64,000 nt of DNA from Jeotgalibacillus terrae. Its GTDB lineage: Bacteria > Bacillota > Bacilli > Bacillales > Jeotgalibacillaceae. A model generated the notes under the pieces. It saw nothing but the letters and a program-made list of their open reading frames with translations, made no database searches and had not been told where the DNA came from. The stretch spans positions 62,001 to 126,000 of the forward strand of contig NZ_JAFBDK010000001.1 in NCBI RefSeq assembly GCF_016908195.1, in the 5' to 3' direction. Below, in pieces: positions 28,841 through 38,523 of the stretch. How positions within the stretch are numbered: position 1 is the stretch's first letter; every line of letters begins with the position of its first letter. Made by a program: the position numbers and the translations under genes.

Positions 28841-30319
28841 TTAAAGGATAATGGCAATCATTCCCCCGGAACCTTCATTGATGACTCTTTCTAGTGTCTC
28901 TTTTAGTTTGTATCTAGCATTTTCAGGCATGATGGCAAGCTTAGCCTGAATTCCTTCCCTTACAATTGAACTCAGACTTCTCCCGAATATGTCTGAACTC
29001 CAGATTGAAAGAGGATCATCTTCAAAATCCTGCATGAGATAACGCACAAGTTCTTCACTTTGTTTTTCAGTTCCGATGATCGGTGAAAATTCTGACTCTA
29101 CATCAACTTTAATCATATGAATAGATGGCGCAACAGCCTTCAACCGCACACCGTACCTTGCACCCTGCCGGATGATTTCAGGTTCATCAAGGCTCATATC
29201 AGACAACACAGGGGCTGCAATACCATATCCTGTCTGACGGACCATTTTCAACGCTTCTGAAAATTGATCGTATTCTTTTTTTGCTTCTGTGTAGTCCTTA
29301 ATTAAGGTTAAGAAATGATCTTTTCCTGTAACACGCTCCCCGATCAGCTCTTCAATTACCTGATCAAAAAGATCGTCTGCAGCATGCAGGTCGATATTGG
29401 CTACTCCACCGCCCATATCCATTGCAGAGAGCTGAGCAGTATCAACATGGTCAAACTCCTCGAACTGCCTCACAACACGATCTACATCACGGATTCTTCT
29501 TATATCATGAATCACATCAGTAATTGCTGTTTCAAAATGGTTGCGTAGCCAATGCTCCTGATCGAGCACCATCACCCAGCCCGGCAGCTGAACATTCACT
29601 TCCAATACAGGAAATTCGTATAGAGCTTCTTTTAAAACCATCATGACATCTGCTTCTCGCATACTTTCAACACTCATTGCAACAACCGGAACATCGTATT
29701 TCACCTGTAATTCCCTTCTCAGGTTTTCAGTCTGCTCCTGATAAGGTCTGGCGCTATTGAGCACCATAATAAATGGTTTTCCCACTTCTTTTAATTCAGC
29801 AATGATTCTTTCTTCTGTTTCTTCATAGCTCTCTCTTGGAATTTCTCCTATTGTGCCGTCAGTCGACATCATGACTCCAATCGTTGAATGATCCTGGATG
29901 ACTTTTCTCGTCCCCGCTTCCGCAGCCTCGTCAAACGGGATCGGTTCTTCATACCAGGGAGTGTGTACCATCCTTGGCCCATATTCATCTTCATGTCCTT
30001 TAGCACCCGGGATCGTATATCCTACACAGTCTACCATCCTTACATTGACATCCAGGCCTTCTGAAACAGTAATTTTCACTGCCTGATTTGGTATAAATTT
30101 CGGTTCAGTCGTCATAATGGTTCTTCCGGCAGCACTCTGTGGAAGTTCATCCTGTGCCCGTTCTTTCTCGGCGGGGTTTTTCATGTGCGGAATCACTGCG
30201 AGCTCCATCATTTTCTTAATAAATGTGGACTTCCCTGTTCTGACAGGTCCAACAACCCCGATATAAATATCCCCCCCTGTTCTTTCAGCGATATGTTCGA
30301 ATACATTTTGCTTTTCCAT
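28841..30319 (-). CDS. spoIVA: Stage IV sporulation protein A (spore coat ATPase)
   Basis: Coat basement-layer protein that polymerises with ATP hydrolysis on the forespore surface. 492 residues, exactly the usual length, from the ATG behind GGGAGGCATGCAG. Walker A GPVRTGKST and the GTPase-like VRMVDCVGYTIPGA are near the N-terminus; a divergent middle and a C-terminal SpoVM-interacting region follow. It is one of the best markers of an endospore former. A CATAGACT about 45 bases upstream could be a sigma-E -10 box. Confidence 0.96.
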   Translation of the reverse strand: MEKQNVFEHIAERTGGDIYIGVVGPVRTGKSTFIKKMMELAVIPHMKNPAEKERAQDELPQSAAGRTIMTTEPKFIPNQAVKITVSEGLDVNVRMVDCVGYTIPGAKGHEDEYGPRMVHTPWYEEPIPFDEAAEAGTRKVIQDHSTIGVMMSTDGTIGEIPRESYEETEERIIAELKEVGKPFIMVLNSARPYQEQTENLRRELQVKYDVPVVAMSVESMREADVMMVLKEALYEFPVLEVNVQLPGWVMVLDQEHWLRNHFETAITDVIHDIRRIRDVDRVVRQFEEFDHVDTAQLSAMDMGGGVANIDLHAADDLFDQVIEELIGERVTGKDHFLTLIKDYTEAKKEYDQFSEALKMVRQTGYGIAAPVLSDMSLDEPEIIRQGARYGVRLKAVAPSIHMIKVDVESEFSPIIGTEKQSEELVRYLMQDFEDDPLSIWSSDIFGRSLSSIVREGIQAKLAIMPENARYKLKETLERVINEGSGGMIAIIL

Positions 30320-30384
30320 CTGCATGCCTCCCTGTTTCAGCTCACGCAATAATAGTCTATGAGGACATGCTGCAAAAAGAACAA

Positions 30385-30410
30385 AAACCGGCTCAATTAA
30401 GAGCCGGTTT
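30385..30410 (-). terminator. Terminator overlapping the yphF stop codon
   Basis: AAACCGGCTC, six-base loop, GAGCCGGTTT, then T-run on the minus strand. The yphF TAA lies in the loop, so the last codons form one arm of the stem. Confidence 0.85.
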
Positions 30411-31116
30411 CTTCATCACCATATTTTATTTCACCGTCATCCCCGATATAATAAGGTACACTGTATGCAGGGACAACTCGTGATCCTTCAAATAAAATCG
30501 GGCGTAAATCTTCAAGATCCTGTATCGATGGCTGATCCATATCCTGCGTTAACTGATACAAGTCTGTAATATAATCCACATAAACTGTACCATCACCACG
30601 TGCAACGAGAGGAAGATCATTCCCTGTATATGGACTGGTTACAACAGGATCTTCTTCATATCCGAGTTCCGAAAAGTCGATAGAGTACATATTATCCCCC
30701 ACCTGACCCTCAAAAGGAATTCCTCTGTTAGCCTGTATTCTGATCTGAAGCGATCTGATGGTTTCAGCTACCCTTAAGTCAAAAACATAGACCGTTGGAT
30801 TCTCTTCCACATCAAGAAGTGTGTACTGAAATACTCCGCCATTTTCATAAGCATTACCAGGCAGGTCGGCCATAAACCTTGGTTTTAATAATGAAAAATC
30901 GATCTGATATTTTCTGTACATAGGCGTGTCATTATCAACTGTCTTAATCGGAAGAAGACCACCGGTACTTTCCTGATATTGGTCAACTGCTGATTGGACA
31001 CTTTCAATCTGTTCTTCATATGCAATATCATTCCCAGCCCGTTCCTGTGAAGGTAACATACATCCTGTTAAAACAAGCGATAAAGCAGCTGTAATTGCAA
31101 GAAGGCGTTTTGTCAT
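30397..31116 (-). CDS. yphF: YphF-like lipoprotein
   Basis: 239 residues with a lipoprotein signal: MTKRLL, hydrophobic core, lipobox LTGC with Cys19. The remainder is a soluble extracytoplasmic domain with no catalytic motif recognised. B. subtilis yphF lies in the same spoIVA-yphF-yphE-gpsA order. GGGGGATATAAAT precedes the ATG. Function unknown. Confidence 0.82.
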   Translation of the reverse strand: MTKRLLAITAALSLVLTGCMLPSQERAGNDIAYEEQIESVQSAVDQYQESTGGLLPIKTVDNDTPMYRKYQIDFSLLKPRFMADLPGNAYENGGVFQYTLLDVEENPTVYVFDLRVAETIRSLQIRIQANRGIPFEGQVGDNMYSIDFSELGYEEDPVVTSPYTGNDLPLVARGDGTVYVDYITDLYQLTQDMDQPSIQDLEDLRPILFEGSRVVPAYSVPYYIGDDGEIKYGDEETGS

Positions 31117-31132
31117 ATTTATATCCCCCGAA

Positions 31133-31336
31133 TCAGGCTTCCATAGTCGGTCCGCTTAATACGACCCATAGCATAATCAAACCGGCTAAAATCATAAAAA
31201 TATAAGCTGCAAAAGCTGTAATAAACTTTAAAACTTTATTTGAAATCTTATAGCGGCTTAAATAAATAATAATAATGGCTAAAAACATAAAGCCCATCGA
31301 ACCGAATGAAATCCACATTTTAGTTAATGCATCCAT
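31133..31336 (-). CDS. yphE: DUF2768 small membrane protein YphE
   Basis: 67 residues with two membrane segments (about 8-26 and 36-62) joined by a short basic loop RYKISNK. Belongs by position and pattern to the DUF2768/YphE family found upstream of spoIVA. AAAGGGTGAGC precedes the ATG. Probably co-transcribed with yphF. Role unknown. Confidence 0.78.
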   Translation of the reverse strand: MDALTKMWISFGSMGFMFLAIIIIYLSRYKISNKVLKFITAFAAYIFMILAGLIMLWVVLSGPTMEA

Positions 31337-31369
31337 TAAAGCTCACCCTTTCACAAAACGTGCCGTTTA

Positions 31370-31378
31370 ATTATAACA
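31370..31378 (-). promoter_or_regulatory. Extended -10 promoter of yphE-yphF
   Basis: TGT followed by TATAAT on the minus strand, about 35 bases before yphE, with TTTATG 18 bases upstream as a weak -35. Confidence 0.45.
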
Positions 31379-31451
31379 TATGTATTTTCACTTCATAAAA
31401 AAGGTATATAAGAGTCAGAAAAAGTTCAAGGAATTTAGTCCATAAAAATAA

Positions 31452-31478
31452 AATAAACCGGGTCACCCCCCGGTTTAT
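31452..31478 (-). terminator. Terminator overlapping the gpsA stop codon
   Basis: AATAAACCGGG, five-base loop, CCCGGTTTATT; the gpsA TAA is part of the stem. It is followed by TTATTTTTATG on the minus strand. Confidence 0.82.
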
Positions 31479-32518
31479 TCGTTCTGGTTCTCTAAGATAT
31501 TGACCAGTTCTTCCATTTCATGTGTTTTTACACGCGTCATCAGCTGGTCAACTGCCTCTTTGGGATGGACATCTTCAAAAAGGACTTTGTACAGAGCTGA
31601 TGTAATTGGCATGGTCACCTGATGCTTCTCTGCTAACTGATAAGCAGCCTTAGTCGTTCTGACACCTTCTACGACCATACCCATCTGCTCAAGAACGTCA
31701 TCCAGCTTATGCCCCTTACCAAGCATATTACCCGCTCTCCAGTTCCTTGAGTGTACGCTTGTACACGTAACAATCAGGTCACCTACACCAGTAAGCCCGG
31801 AGAATGTCAATGGGTTAGCACCGAGTTTAGTGCCCAGTCTTGCAATTTCAGCTAAGCCACGCGTGATTAGGGCAGCTTTCGCATTATCACCATACCCGAG
31901 CCCGTCGGTAATTCCGGCTGCAAGCGCAATGATATTTTTCAGCGCACCACCAACCTCAACACCTGTGACATCATGGTTGGTATATACTCTGAAATGCTGA
32001 TTCATGAACGCATCCTGAACTTTTTCAGCTGCATTTATATTTTCAGACGCGGCCGTTACAGTTGTCGGATGACGCTTAACTACTTCTTCAGCATGACTCG
32101 GGCCCGATAATACGACCAGATCACTCATCGCATCAGCGGATAATGTATCCTGAAGTATTTCGGATATTCTTAAATGAGTATCAGGTTCTATCCCTTTACT
32201 GACATGAACAATCAGTGCAGGTGTGTGTCTGATTTTATTCACTTGTTCTGCAACTTCTCTTGTCGCTTTGGCAGGTACAGCAAATACAATCATTTCCGCT
32301 GTCTCTACCGCTTTGCCGAGATCAGAATAGGCGGTGATTTCTTCAGAAATGTCAATACCAGGAAGATATTTTTCATTCTTATGTGTTGCATTGATCTGGT
32401 CTGCCTGAGCTTGTGTATGTGTCCACAAATTCACCTGGTGATGGTTGTCTGCAAGCACAATTGCAAGGGCAGTCCCCCAGCTTCCTGCTCCAAGAACTGC
32501 TATGTTTTGCTTGTCCAA
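31475..32518 (-). CDS. gpsA: NAD(P)+-dependent glycerol-3-phosphate dehydrogenase
   Basis: Makes sn-glycerol-3-phosphate for phospholipids. 347 residues: Rossmann GAGSWGTALA at the N-terminus, the catalytic Lys in EVGGALKNIIALAAG, and SGLTGVGDLIVTC. The start is TTG eight bases after AGGAGGG. It follows der by about 20 bases, as in B. subtilis. Confidence 0.95.
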   Translation of the reverse strand: MDKQNIAVLGAGSWGTALAIVLADNHHQVNLWTHTQAQADQINATHKNEKYLPGIDISEEITAYSDLGKAVETAEMIVFAVPAKATREVAEQVNKIRHTPALIVHVSKGIEPDTHLRISEILQDTLSADAMSDLVVLSGPSHAEEVVKRHPTTVTAASENINAAEKVQDAFMNQHFRVYTNHDVTGVEVGGALKNIIALAAGITDGLGYGDNAKAALITRGLAEIARLGTKLGANPLTFSGLTGVGDLIVTCTSVHSRNWRAGNMLGKGHKLDDVLEQMGMVVEGVRTTKAAYQLAEKHQVTMPITSALYKVLFEDVHPKEAVDQLMTRVKTHEMEELVNILENQNE

Positions 32519-32539
32519 TCCAATCCCTCCTTAACAGCG

Positions 32540-33856
32540 TTACTTTCTGGCACGGGCAATCAATCTGATCGGTGTACCTTCAAAGCCAAAAGCTTCCCTG
32601 ATTCTGTTCTCAAGGAATCTCTCATATGAAAAGTGCATTAATTCCGGCTCATTTACAAAAATAACGAACGTAGGCGGCTTAACGGCAACCTGAGTCGCAT
32701 AGAAGATCTTCAGACGCTTTCCGTGATCCGTCGGAGTTGGGTTCATTGCAACAGCATCCATTACAACTTCATTCAGAATACTTGACTGAACTCTCATTGA
32801 ATGATTTTCACTCGCCATATTGATGACTGGCAGGAGCGTATGAATACGCTTTTTAGTAAGTGCTGAAACAAATACTACCGGCGCATAATCAAGAAATTGG
32901 AAGTGAGCTCTGATTGTCTTCTCAAACTTGTCCATTGTTTTTTCATCTTTTTCAACTGCATCCCACTTATTTACAACTATAATAACAGCTCTTCCTGCAT
33001 CATGGGCATAGCCTGCAATCTTTTTGTCCTGATCAATGATACCTTCTTCACCATCGATTAATACAAGAACTACATCAGACCGCTCAATTGCTCTAAGTGC
33101 ACGAAGCACACTGTATTTTTCAGTTGATTCATACACTTTACCTTTTTTCCTCATTCCGGCAGTATCAATGATGACATATTCCTGACTGTCATATTTATAA
33201 GGCGTATCTACAGCATCTCTAGTAGTACCGGCAACATCACTGACAATGACCCGATCCTCCCCTAGAAGCGCGTTCACGAGTGAAGACTTTCCAACATTCG
33301 GTCTTCCAATTAGAGAAAACTTAATAACTTCTTCTCCATAATCTTCTGTTTCACGCTGATCAAAGTGTTCAGCTGCAGCATCAAGCAGATCACCAAGACC
33401 TAATCCATGTGAACCTGAAATTGGATAAGGTTCACCAAATCCAAGAGAATAGAAATCGTAGATCTGTTCTCTCATTTCCGGATTATCCACTTTATTAACT
33501 GCTAAAACAACCGGCTTATTAGACTTATAAAGGATTTTCGCTACATGTTCATCAGCTGAAGTAACACCTTCACGTCCATTAGTCATAAAAATAATGACAT
33601 CTGCTTCATCAATCGCGATCTCAGCCTGCTGTCTGATCTGTTCTAAGAATGGCTCATCTCCAATATCGATTCCGCCAGTATCAATAATATTAAAATCATG
33701 ATTCAGCCATTCAGCTGAATTATAAATTCGATCTCTTGTAACGCCCGGTGTATCTTCCACAATAGATACACGTTCTCCTACAATTCTGTTAAAAATAGTG
33801 GATTTCCCTACATTCGGGCGACCAACTATCGCAACGACCGGCTTTGCTTTTGCCAT
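32540..33856 (-). CDS. der: Ribosome biogenesis GTPase Der (EngA)
   Basis: Essential 50S assembly GTPase with tandem G domains, 438 residues. G1 boxes GRPNVGKST near residue 10 and GRPNVGKSS near residue 183, DTAG/DTGG G3 motifs and NKVD/NKWD G4 motifs are intact; a KH-like C-terminal domain follows. The ATG behind AAAGGGTGAACGTC is preferred over an upstream GTG. Confidence 0.97.
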   Translation of the reverse strand: MAKAKPVVAIVGRPNVGKSTIFNRIVGERVSIVEDTPGVTRDRIYNSAEWLNHDFNIIDTGGIDIGDEPFLEQIRQQAEIAIDEADVIIFMTNGREGVTSADEHVAKILYKSNKPVVLAVNKVDNPEMREQIYDFYSLGFGEPYPISGSHGLGLGDLLDAAAEHFDQRETEDYGEEVIKFSLIGRPNVGKSSLVNALLGEDRVIVSDVAGTTRDAVDTPYKYDSQEYVIIDTAGMRKKGKVYESTEKYSVLRALRAIERSDVVLVLIDGEEGIIDQDKKIAGYAHDAGRAVIIVVNKWDAVEKDEKTMDKFEKTIRAHFQFLDYAPVVFVSALTKKRIHTLLPVINMASENHSMRVQSSILNEVVMDAVAMNPTPTDHGKRLKIFYATQVAVKPPTFVIFVNEPELMHFSYERFLENRIREAFGFEGTPIRLIARARK

Positions 33857-33965
33857 GACGTTCACCCTTTCTACGCACTTTTTGCATTGTGCACTTTCAA
33901 ATTATTCGTTCTGTACAGCCAAATCATTGTATCAGTATTTAATTTAATGCACAACAAGCCCTGAT

Positions 33966-34011
33966 ACAAGTAAAAGCTGATTTCTTTTTAAGGAAATCAG
34001 CTTTTACTTGT
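33966..34011 (-). terminator. Long hairpin between fni and der
   Basis: ACAAGTAAAAGCTGATTTC and its complement form a 19-bp perfect stem with an eight-base loop. The 3' arm on the minus strand ends in CTTTTACTTGT, so this is probably the fni terminator, though the T-run is within the stem. Confidence 0.65.
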
Positions 34012-34020
34012 TAAAATAGC

Positions 34021-35070
34021 TTATGATCTTCTGCTGAATTGTTCAGGATCCAGCCCCCGTGAATGAAGCCAATGATATAAGTCACCGGAAATAACTGCAG
34101 GAGCGCGGTGTAAAGAAGTTATATCACGACAGCCAAGTGCAGTCATCATCATGACCAGATCTTCATTGACGTATTCAATTTCATTAATCAGTTCATTTTC
34201 TCCTTCTTCAGTCAATATTTTCAAAAACTTCCCTGCAATGCCGGCTGCTGAAGCACCAAGGATAAGACTTTTTAAAATATCAATACTAGACTGTATACCC
34301 CCTGAAGCGAGTACTGTTTTTCCGGTAACGCTGGCTGTTTCAATAATTGAAGCCGCAGTAGGTATTCCCCACTGGTCGAAAAAAAGTTTTTTTCTTTCCT
34401 GCCTGCTGTTCTCGATACTTGAAAAATTAGTTCCTCCGTATCCTCCCGCATCGATTGCAGCCACATTAGTATTATTAAGTTTTGCAGCTGCTTCCTTACT
34501 GATACCAAAACCTGTTTCCTTCACAATTACCGGTACAGAAAGCTCATTTGCGATATGTGAAATTCTCTCTAAAGCTCCATTAAACGACCGGTCACCTTCA
34601 GGCATAGCCAGTTCCTGTATAACGTTCAGATGAATTTGCAGGGCATCAGCTTCAATCATTTCAACCGCTTCGAATGCCTGAGACAGTGTGGCTTCACTAC
34701 CAATGTTACCAAATATAACACCATTCGGGTTTTCTTTACGAACAATGCTGTAAGTTCTCCGTTCTTCTTTATCTTTAATTGCGGACATTTGCGAACCAAC
34801 AGATAGAGCAATGCCCGTTTCTCTTGCCGCTCTGGCTAGAGAAGCATTGATCTCAAGCGTTTTTTCTCCTCCTCCACCTGTCATCGCATTGATAAAAAAA
34901 GGCGAACTCAAGACAAGTCCGCCTACTTCAGAGTGAAGAGAAACTTCTTCCACAGAACAGTCCGGAAGACTTTGATGAACAATTTGAACATCATCAAACC
35001 CCGTCATGCCTGATGGTTTATCATTTAAAGCATATTGAATATGATCCAGTTTTCTTTTCGCTCTACTCAC
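34021..35070 (-). CDS. fni: Isopentenyl-diphosphate delta-isomerase, type 2
   Basis: FMN- and NAD(P)H-dependent isomerisation of IPP to DMAPP, feeding the heptaprenyl and undecaprenyl pathways. 349 residues, TIM barrel: MTGGGGEKTLEIN, IHLNVIQELAMPEG, VIVKETGFGIS and GGYGGTNFSSIE. Start is GTG behind TAGGTGAATATTA. It follows rpsA by 14 bases. Confidence 0.95.
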   Translation of the reverse strand: MSRAKRKLDHIQYALNDKPSGMTGFDDVQIVHQSLPDCSVEEVSLHSEVGGLVLSSPFFINAMTGGGGEKTLEINASLARAARETGIALSVGSQMSAIKDKEERRTYSIVRKENPNGVIFGNIGSEATLSQAFEAVEMIEADALQIHLNVIQELAMPEGDRSFNGALERISHIANELSVPVIVKETGFGISKEAAAKLNNTNVAAIDAGGYGGTNFSSIENSRQERKKLFFDQWGIPTAASIIETASVTGKTVLASGGIQSSIDILKSLILGASAAGIAGKFLKILTEEGENELINEIEYVNEDLVMMMTALGCRDITSLHRAPAVISGDLYHWLHSRGLDPEQFSRRS

Positions 35071-35084
35071 TAATATTCACCTAA

Positions 35085-36230
35085 TTATTTGTCATTATTT
35101 AAATCTTTTAATTTGTCACCAATCATTTCACCAAGCTGGAAGCCCGAAGATTCCTCAGGCATATCATAGTTCTGTGAAACAGACCCTTTATCTTCTTTTA
35201 ATTCTTTAATTGAAAGAGAAAGTCTTTGATCATTCACATTAACATCGAGTACCTTCACCTGAACTTCTTCTCCTTCAGTCAGTACCTCATGAGGTGTACC
35301 GATATGCTGATGTGAGATCTGTGAAATGTGAACAAGTCCTTCAACACCCGGGAACACTTCGACAAATGCTCCATAAGATACAAGACGTCTGACTTTCCCG
35401 TCGAGGACTGCTCCTCTTGGTGCTTTTTCTTCAATATCCGACCACGGGCCAGGAAGAGTTTCCTTAATTGATAAAGAAATTCTTTCGTTATCACGGTCAA
35501 CAGATAGTACTTTAACCTGAACTTTCTGTCCTTCTTCAACAACGTCAGAAGGCTTTTCTACGTGCTGGTGTGATAACTGGGAGATATGCACAAGACCATC
35601 CACTCCGCCGATATCTACAAAAGCACCAAAATCCGTGATTCTCTGAACAGTCCCGTCGAGCACATCATCTGCCTGAATCTTTTCCAGAAGTTCTTTTTTC
35701 TTTTCAGCTTTTTCGCCTTCTATTACAGCACGGTGTGAAAGAATCAGCCTGTTTTTCTCTTCGTCCAGTTCAACAATTCTGAAAGTCAGAGATCTGCCTC
35801 TGTAGTCTTCAAAATCTTCCACGTAATAGTCTTCCACAAGTGAAGCCGGTACAAATCCTCTGACACCAAGATCAACTACAAGACCGCCTTTTACAACGTC
35901 TTTCACCTCAGCCTCAAACACTTCTTCAGACTCGTATCTGCGCTTCATTTCTTCCCAGGCTTTTTCAGCTTCCACTTTGCGTTTAGACAATACAAGAAGC
36001 TCTTCCTCGACTTTAGTCACGACTAAATCAAGCTCATCGCCCTCTTTAACGACGTCAGAGGCTTTTTCCACATGGAGGCTCGAAAGTTCTGAAATCGGAA
36101 TAATACCGTCTATCTTGCTGTCTTTAACATCTACAAGAACCTGTTTTTCCTCCACCTTGGTTACAGTACCGGTAACCCGATTTCCTACCTCTAATGAGTT
36201 TACTTCGATGTTGTTCATATCCTCTGTCAT
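35085..36230 (-). CDS. rpsA: Ribosomal protein S1 homologue (four S1 domains)
   Basis: 381 residues made of four S1 RNA-binding domains of about 70 residues each, the last two with DFGAFVDIGGVDGLVHISQL and YGAFVEVFPGVEGLVHISQI. This is shorter than the six-domain E. coli S1 and matches B. subtilis YpfD, whose role in translation is not essential. The C-terminal tail is acidic and short. An ATG with AAGGAGGAG before it starts the gene. Confidence 0.93.
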   Translation of the reverse strand: MTEDMNNIEVNSLEVGNRVTGTVTKVEEKQVLVDVKDSKIDGIIPISELSSLHVEKASDVVKEGDELDLVVTKVEEELLVLSKRKVEAEKAWEEMKRRYESEEVFEAEVKDVVKGGLVVDLGVRGFVPASLVEDYYVEDFEDYRGRSLTFRIVELDEEKNRLILSHRAVIEGEKAEKKKELLEKIQADDVLDGTVQRITDFGAFVDIGGVDGLVHISQLSHQHVEKPSDVVEEGQKVQVKVLSVDRDNERISLSIKETLPGPWSDIEEKAPRGAVLDGKVRRLVSYGAFVEVFPGVEGLVHISQISHQHIGTPHEVLTEGEEVQVKVLDVNVNDQRLSLSIKELKEDKGSVSQNYDMPEESSGFQLGEMIGDKLKDLNNDK

Positions 36231-36356
36231 ATGTACTCCTCCTTAATCCAAGACTGCTGAAATTGTATTAAATGTGAAAAAATTCACAGTTTAATGTTAA
36301 ATTCAGAATATACTACTAACTTCTAATAAATAGCCGTGTTTGTCAAGCGAGAACTT

Positions 36357-36938
36357 TTATCGATGATTGTCGGATAGCTGTTTTATTTCATTCATAATGA
36401 TTTCTGTTACCTCTACTGCTGATGCTTTTCTTTCTTTAAGCTCGACCATATTAATCGGTTTACCGTAAACGACTTTTAGTCTTTTTGATAATTTGTATGG
36501 TCCGATAATGGCACACGGTACAACTGCTGCATCCGATCTCAGTGCAAAAAAACCTGCTCCGGCAAGGCCTTTACCAATCTGACCATCTTTACTTCTTGTA
36601 CCTTCAGGAAACAGGCCCACAACATGTCCATCACGTAATTGCGCCAGTCCTTTTCTCAAAGCTTCCCTGTCACTCATTCCTCTTTTGACCGGAAATGCAT
36701 TCAGGTTCGGCAGCAGGCTTTTCAAAACAGGAGCCTTAAATAACTCTTCTTTCGCCATAAATGAGACCGGTCTTGGTGAAGTGATTCCGACAACAGGAGG
36801 GTCAAGTACATTTATATGATTGGCACATATTAATACGCCGCCTTCTTCCGGTATATGTTCTTTACCCACTGTACGTATCCTGTAAGCAGGGGTTAGAATC
36901 GTTTTTACAAGTCCTTTGGCAAATGAGTATAAATTCAT
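36357..36938 (-). CDS. plsC: 1-acyl-sn-glycerol-3-phosphate acyltransferase
   Basis: Second acylation of glycerol-3-phosphate to phosphatidate. 193 residues with the HX4D motif NHINVLDPP, substrate motif FPEGTRSKDG, and VVPCAIIGPYKL. N-terminal segment likely membrane-associated. It overlaps cmk by four bases (ATGA). Confidence 0.93.
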   Translation of the reverse strand: MNLYSFAKGLVKTILTPAYRIRTVGKEHIPEEGGVLICANHINVLDPPVVGITSPRPVSFMAKEELFKAPVLKSLLPNLNAFPVKRGMSDREALRKGLAQLRDGHVVGLFPEGTRSKDGQIGKGLAGAGFFALRSDAAVVPCAIIGPYKLSKRLKVVYGKPINMVELKERKASAVEVTEIIMNEIKQLSDNHR

Positions 36939-37621
36939 TGTACAGCCCCCCGTCCGGCAGCTAATTCTGTTACTTTATTAACGACTTCATCAATTGACAT
37001 ATGGGTTGTATCAAGCTCAATTGCATCTTCAGCTTTAGTAAGTGGAGAAACTTCACGTGTTGAATCAATATAATCACGTTCTTCAATTTCTGATTTCAAC
37101 TGCTGAAGATCTGACTTAATTCCCTGAGACTGATGCTCTTCAAAGCGTCTTCTTGCCCGTTCTTCAGCGGTTGCTGACATGAAAATTTTTAATTCTGCAT
37201 CAGGGATCACGGCTGTTCCAATATCACGGCCATCCATCACAATCCCGCCATTTTTAAGAAGTTTCTGTTGTCTTTTGACCATCTCACTTCTTACAGCCTT
37301 ATGCAGTGCCACATCAGATACATGTTTTGTTACCCGCTGTTCTCTGATATCCCTTGTTACTTCCTTGCCATCAAGAAAGACAAGCTGCCCATCTTCTCCA
37401 GGCTTCAGCTCTATCACTGTATTCATTAACAGATCATATAATGCCTGTTCATTTTTAGGATCAATCTGCTGATTGACTGCTTTTAATGTCAAAGTTCTGT
37501 ACATTGCACCTGTATCTATATAAATAAAACCGAGTTTCTCAGCAATTTTTTTTGCAGCAGTACTTTTTCCGGCAGCTGCCGGACCATCAAGTGCAATACG
37601 TATGTTATTCAATTTATTCAC
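36935..37621 (-). CDS. cmk: Cytidylate kinase
   Basis: Phosphorylates CMP/dCMP. 228 residues, P-loop DGPAAAGKSTAAK, the TGAMYR NMP-binding segment, and DGRDIGT. Starts with GTG behind GAGGAGAATCGCCG. The cmk-plsC-rpsA order is common in Firmicutes. Confidence 0.96.
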   Translation of the reverse strand: MNKLNNIRIALDGPAAAGKSTAAKKIAEKLGFIYIDTGAMYRTLTLKAVNQQIDPKNEQALYDLLMNTVIELKPGEDGQLVFLDGKEVTRDIREQRVTKHVSDVALHKAVRSEMVKRQQKLLKNGGIVMDGRDIGTAVIPDAELKIFMSATAEERARRRFEEHQSQGIKSDLQQLKSEIEERDYIDSTREVSPLTKAEDAIELDTTHMSIDEVVNKVTELAAGRGAVQ

Positions 37622-37697
37622 CGGCGATTCTCCTCAATCTAATTTAATCACAGTCATTGTATCACAAACGTCGGATTTTCTGATGATTCCAAACGAC

Positions 37698-37734
37698 AAA
37701 ACGCTCTTTTAATGTTTTCACAGAAAGAGCGTTT
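37698..37734 (-). terminator. Terminator after the PilZ gene
   Basis: AAACGCTCTTT and AAAGAGCGTTT separated by 15 bases; just past the stop of the PilZ-domain gene. Confidence 0.7.
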
Positions 37735-37740
37735 CGGGTG

Positions 37741-38373
37741 TTATTTTTCTTTTAACTTGAGCTGGCATTCAAACGTATACCTTAATAACAGTTGTCTCTC
37801 AAGAGCAGTAAGATCAATAAATTTAACCATACCTATATGTACCCGCTCTACCTGTTTGGTGCGGATGACTTCACCCTCAACTTTTACATATTGTATCTCA
37901 CCGTTTCTCATTGGAAGCACAATAAAAAGTTCGAGAGGATCACCCTGTTCAAAATTCATTCCATTTTTAATGATAAAAGACAGTCCTCCCGCACTGATAT
38001 CTTCAGTAACGGTTGTAAAAGTTGCTGCACCGGATTTAACCGATAGATCTATAGAGGAATTTACACGGACAAATTGACGCCGCTGAATTTTAATTAAGTC
38101 TTTATCCTCCGGTGCTTCAACTGAGATCATAGGGATATTTGTATTTTTTCTTCCCTTGACTTCTGTTTCAAAAGAGAATGCATCATTTTTGTCATCCGTG
38201 TATGTAACTCTCAGCTGCATTCCATCAGTCAGAAAAACTGTTTTATTTGTCGAAATGCTGATTGGATAATCAATAAATAGTTTTTTCCCGCTCACTTCAA
38301 CAAGTCTGCTTTTATATTTATCATTCTGAGAAGCATGCATCGGTTCAATTGTTAATACAGTTCCAATTTTCAT
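37741..38373 (-). CDS. ypfA: PilZ-domain c-di-GMP receptor (YpfA/MotI-like flagellar brake)
   Basis: 210 residues: an N-terminal YcgR-type domain (about 1-90) and a C-terminal PilZ domain. The c-di-GMP motifs are complete: RRQFVR (RxxxR) near residue 100 and DISAGG (D/NxSxxG) about 30 residues on. In B. subtilis the orthologue binds c-di-GMP and disengages the flagellar motor through MotA. This fits the presence of cheR in the same window. Confidence 0.9.
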   Translation of the reverse strand: MKIGTVLTIEPMHASQNDKYKSRLVEVSGKKLFIDYPISISTNKTVFLTDGMQLRVTYTDDKNDAFSFETEVKGRKNTNIPMISVEAPEDKDLIKIQRRQFVRVNSSIDLSVKSGAATFTTVTEDISAGGLSFIIKNGMNFEQGDPLELFIVLPMRNGEIQYVKVEGEVIRTKQVERVHIGMVKFIDLTALERQLLLRYTFECQLKLKEK

Positions 38374-38473
38374 TTGTCACACCTGCCTAAACTACGCTAT
38401 ATAGGTATTATCTCATGGAACATCACAATTTCAATTCCTTTTTCAGTAAGAAAGCATAAACTTTTTATAAAAA

Positions 38474-38518
38474 AACCCTTTTACTCAGTATATTGTATAC
38501 GTACTGAATAAAAGGGTT
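38474..38518 (-). terminator. Terminator after ypeB
   Basis: AACCCTTTTA and TAAAAGGGTT flank an inner CAGTA/TACTG pairing, giving a long stem, with a T-run on the minus-strand side, adjacent to the ypeB stop. Confidence 0.8.
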
Positions 38519-38523
38519 AAACT

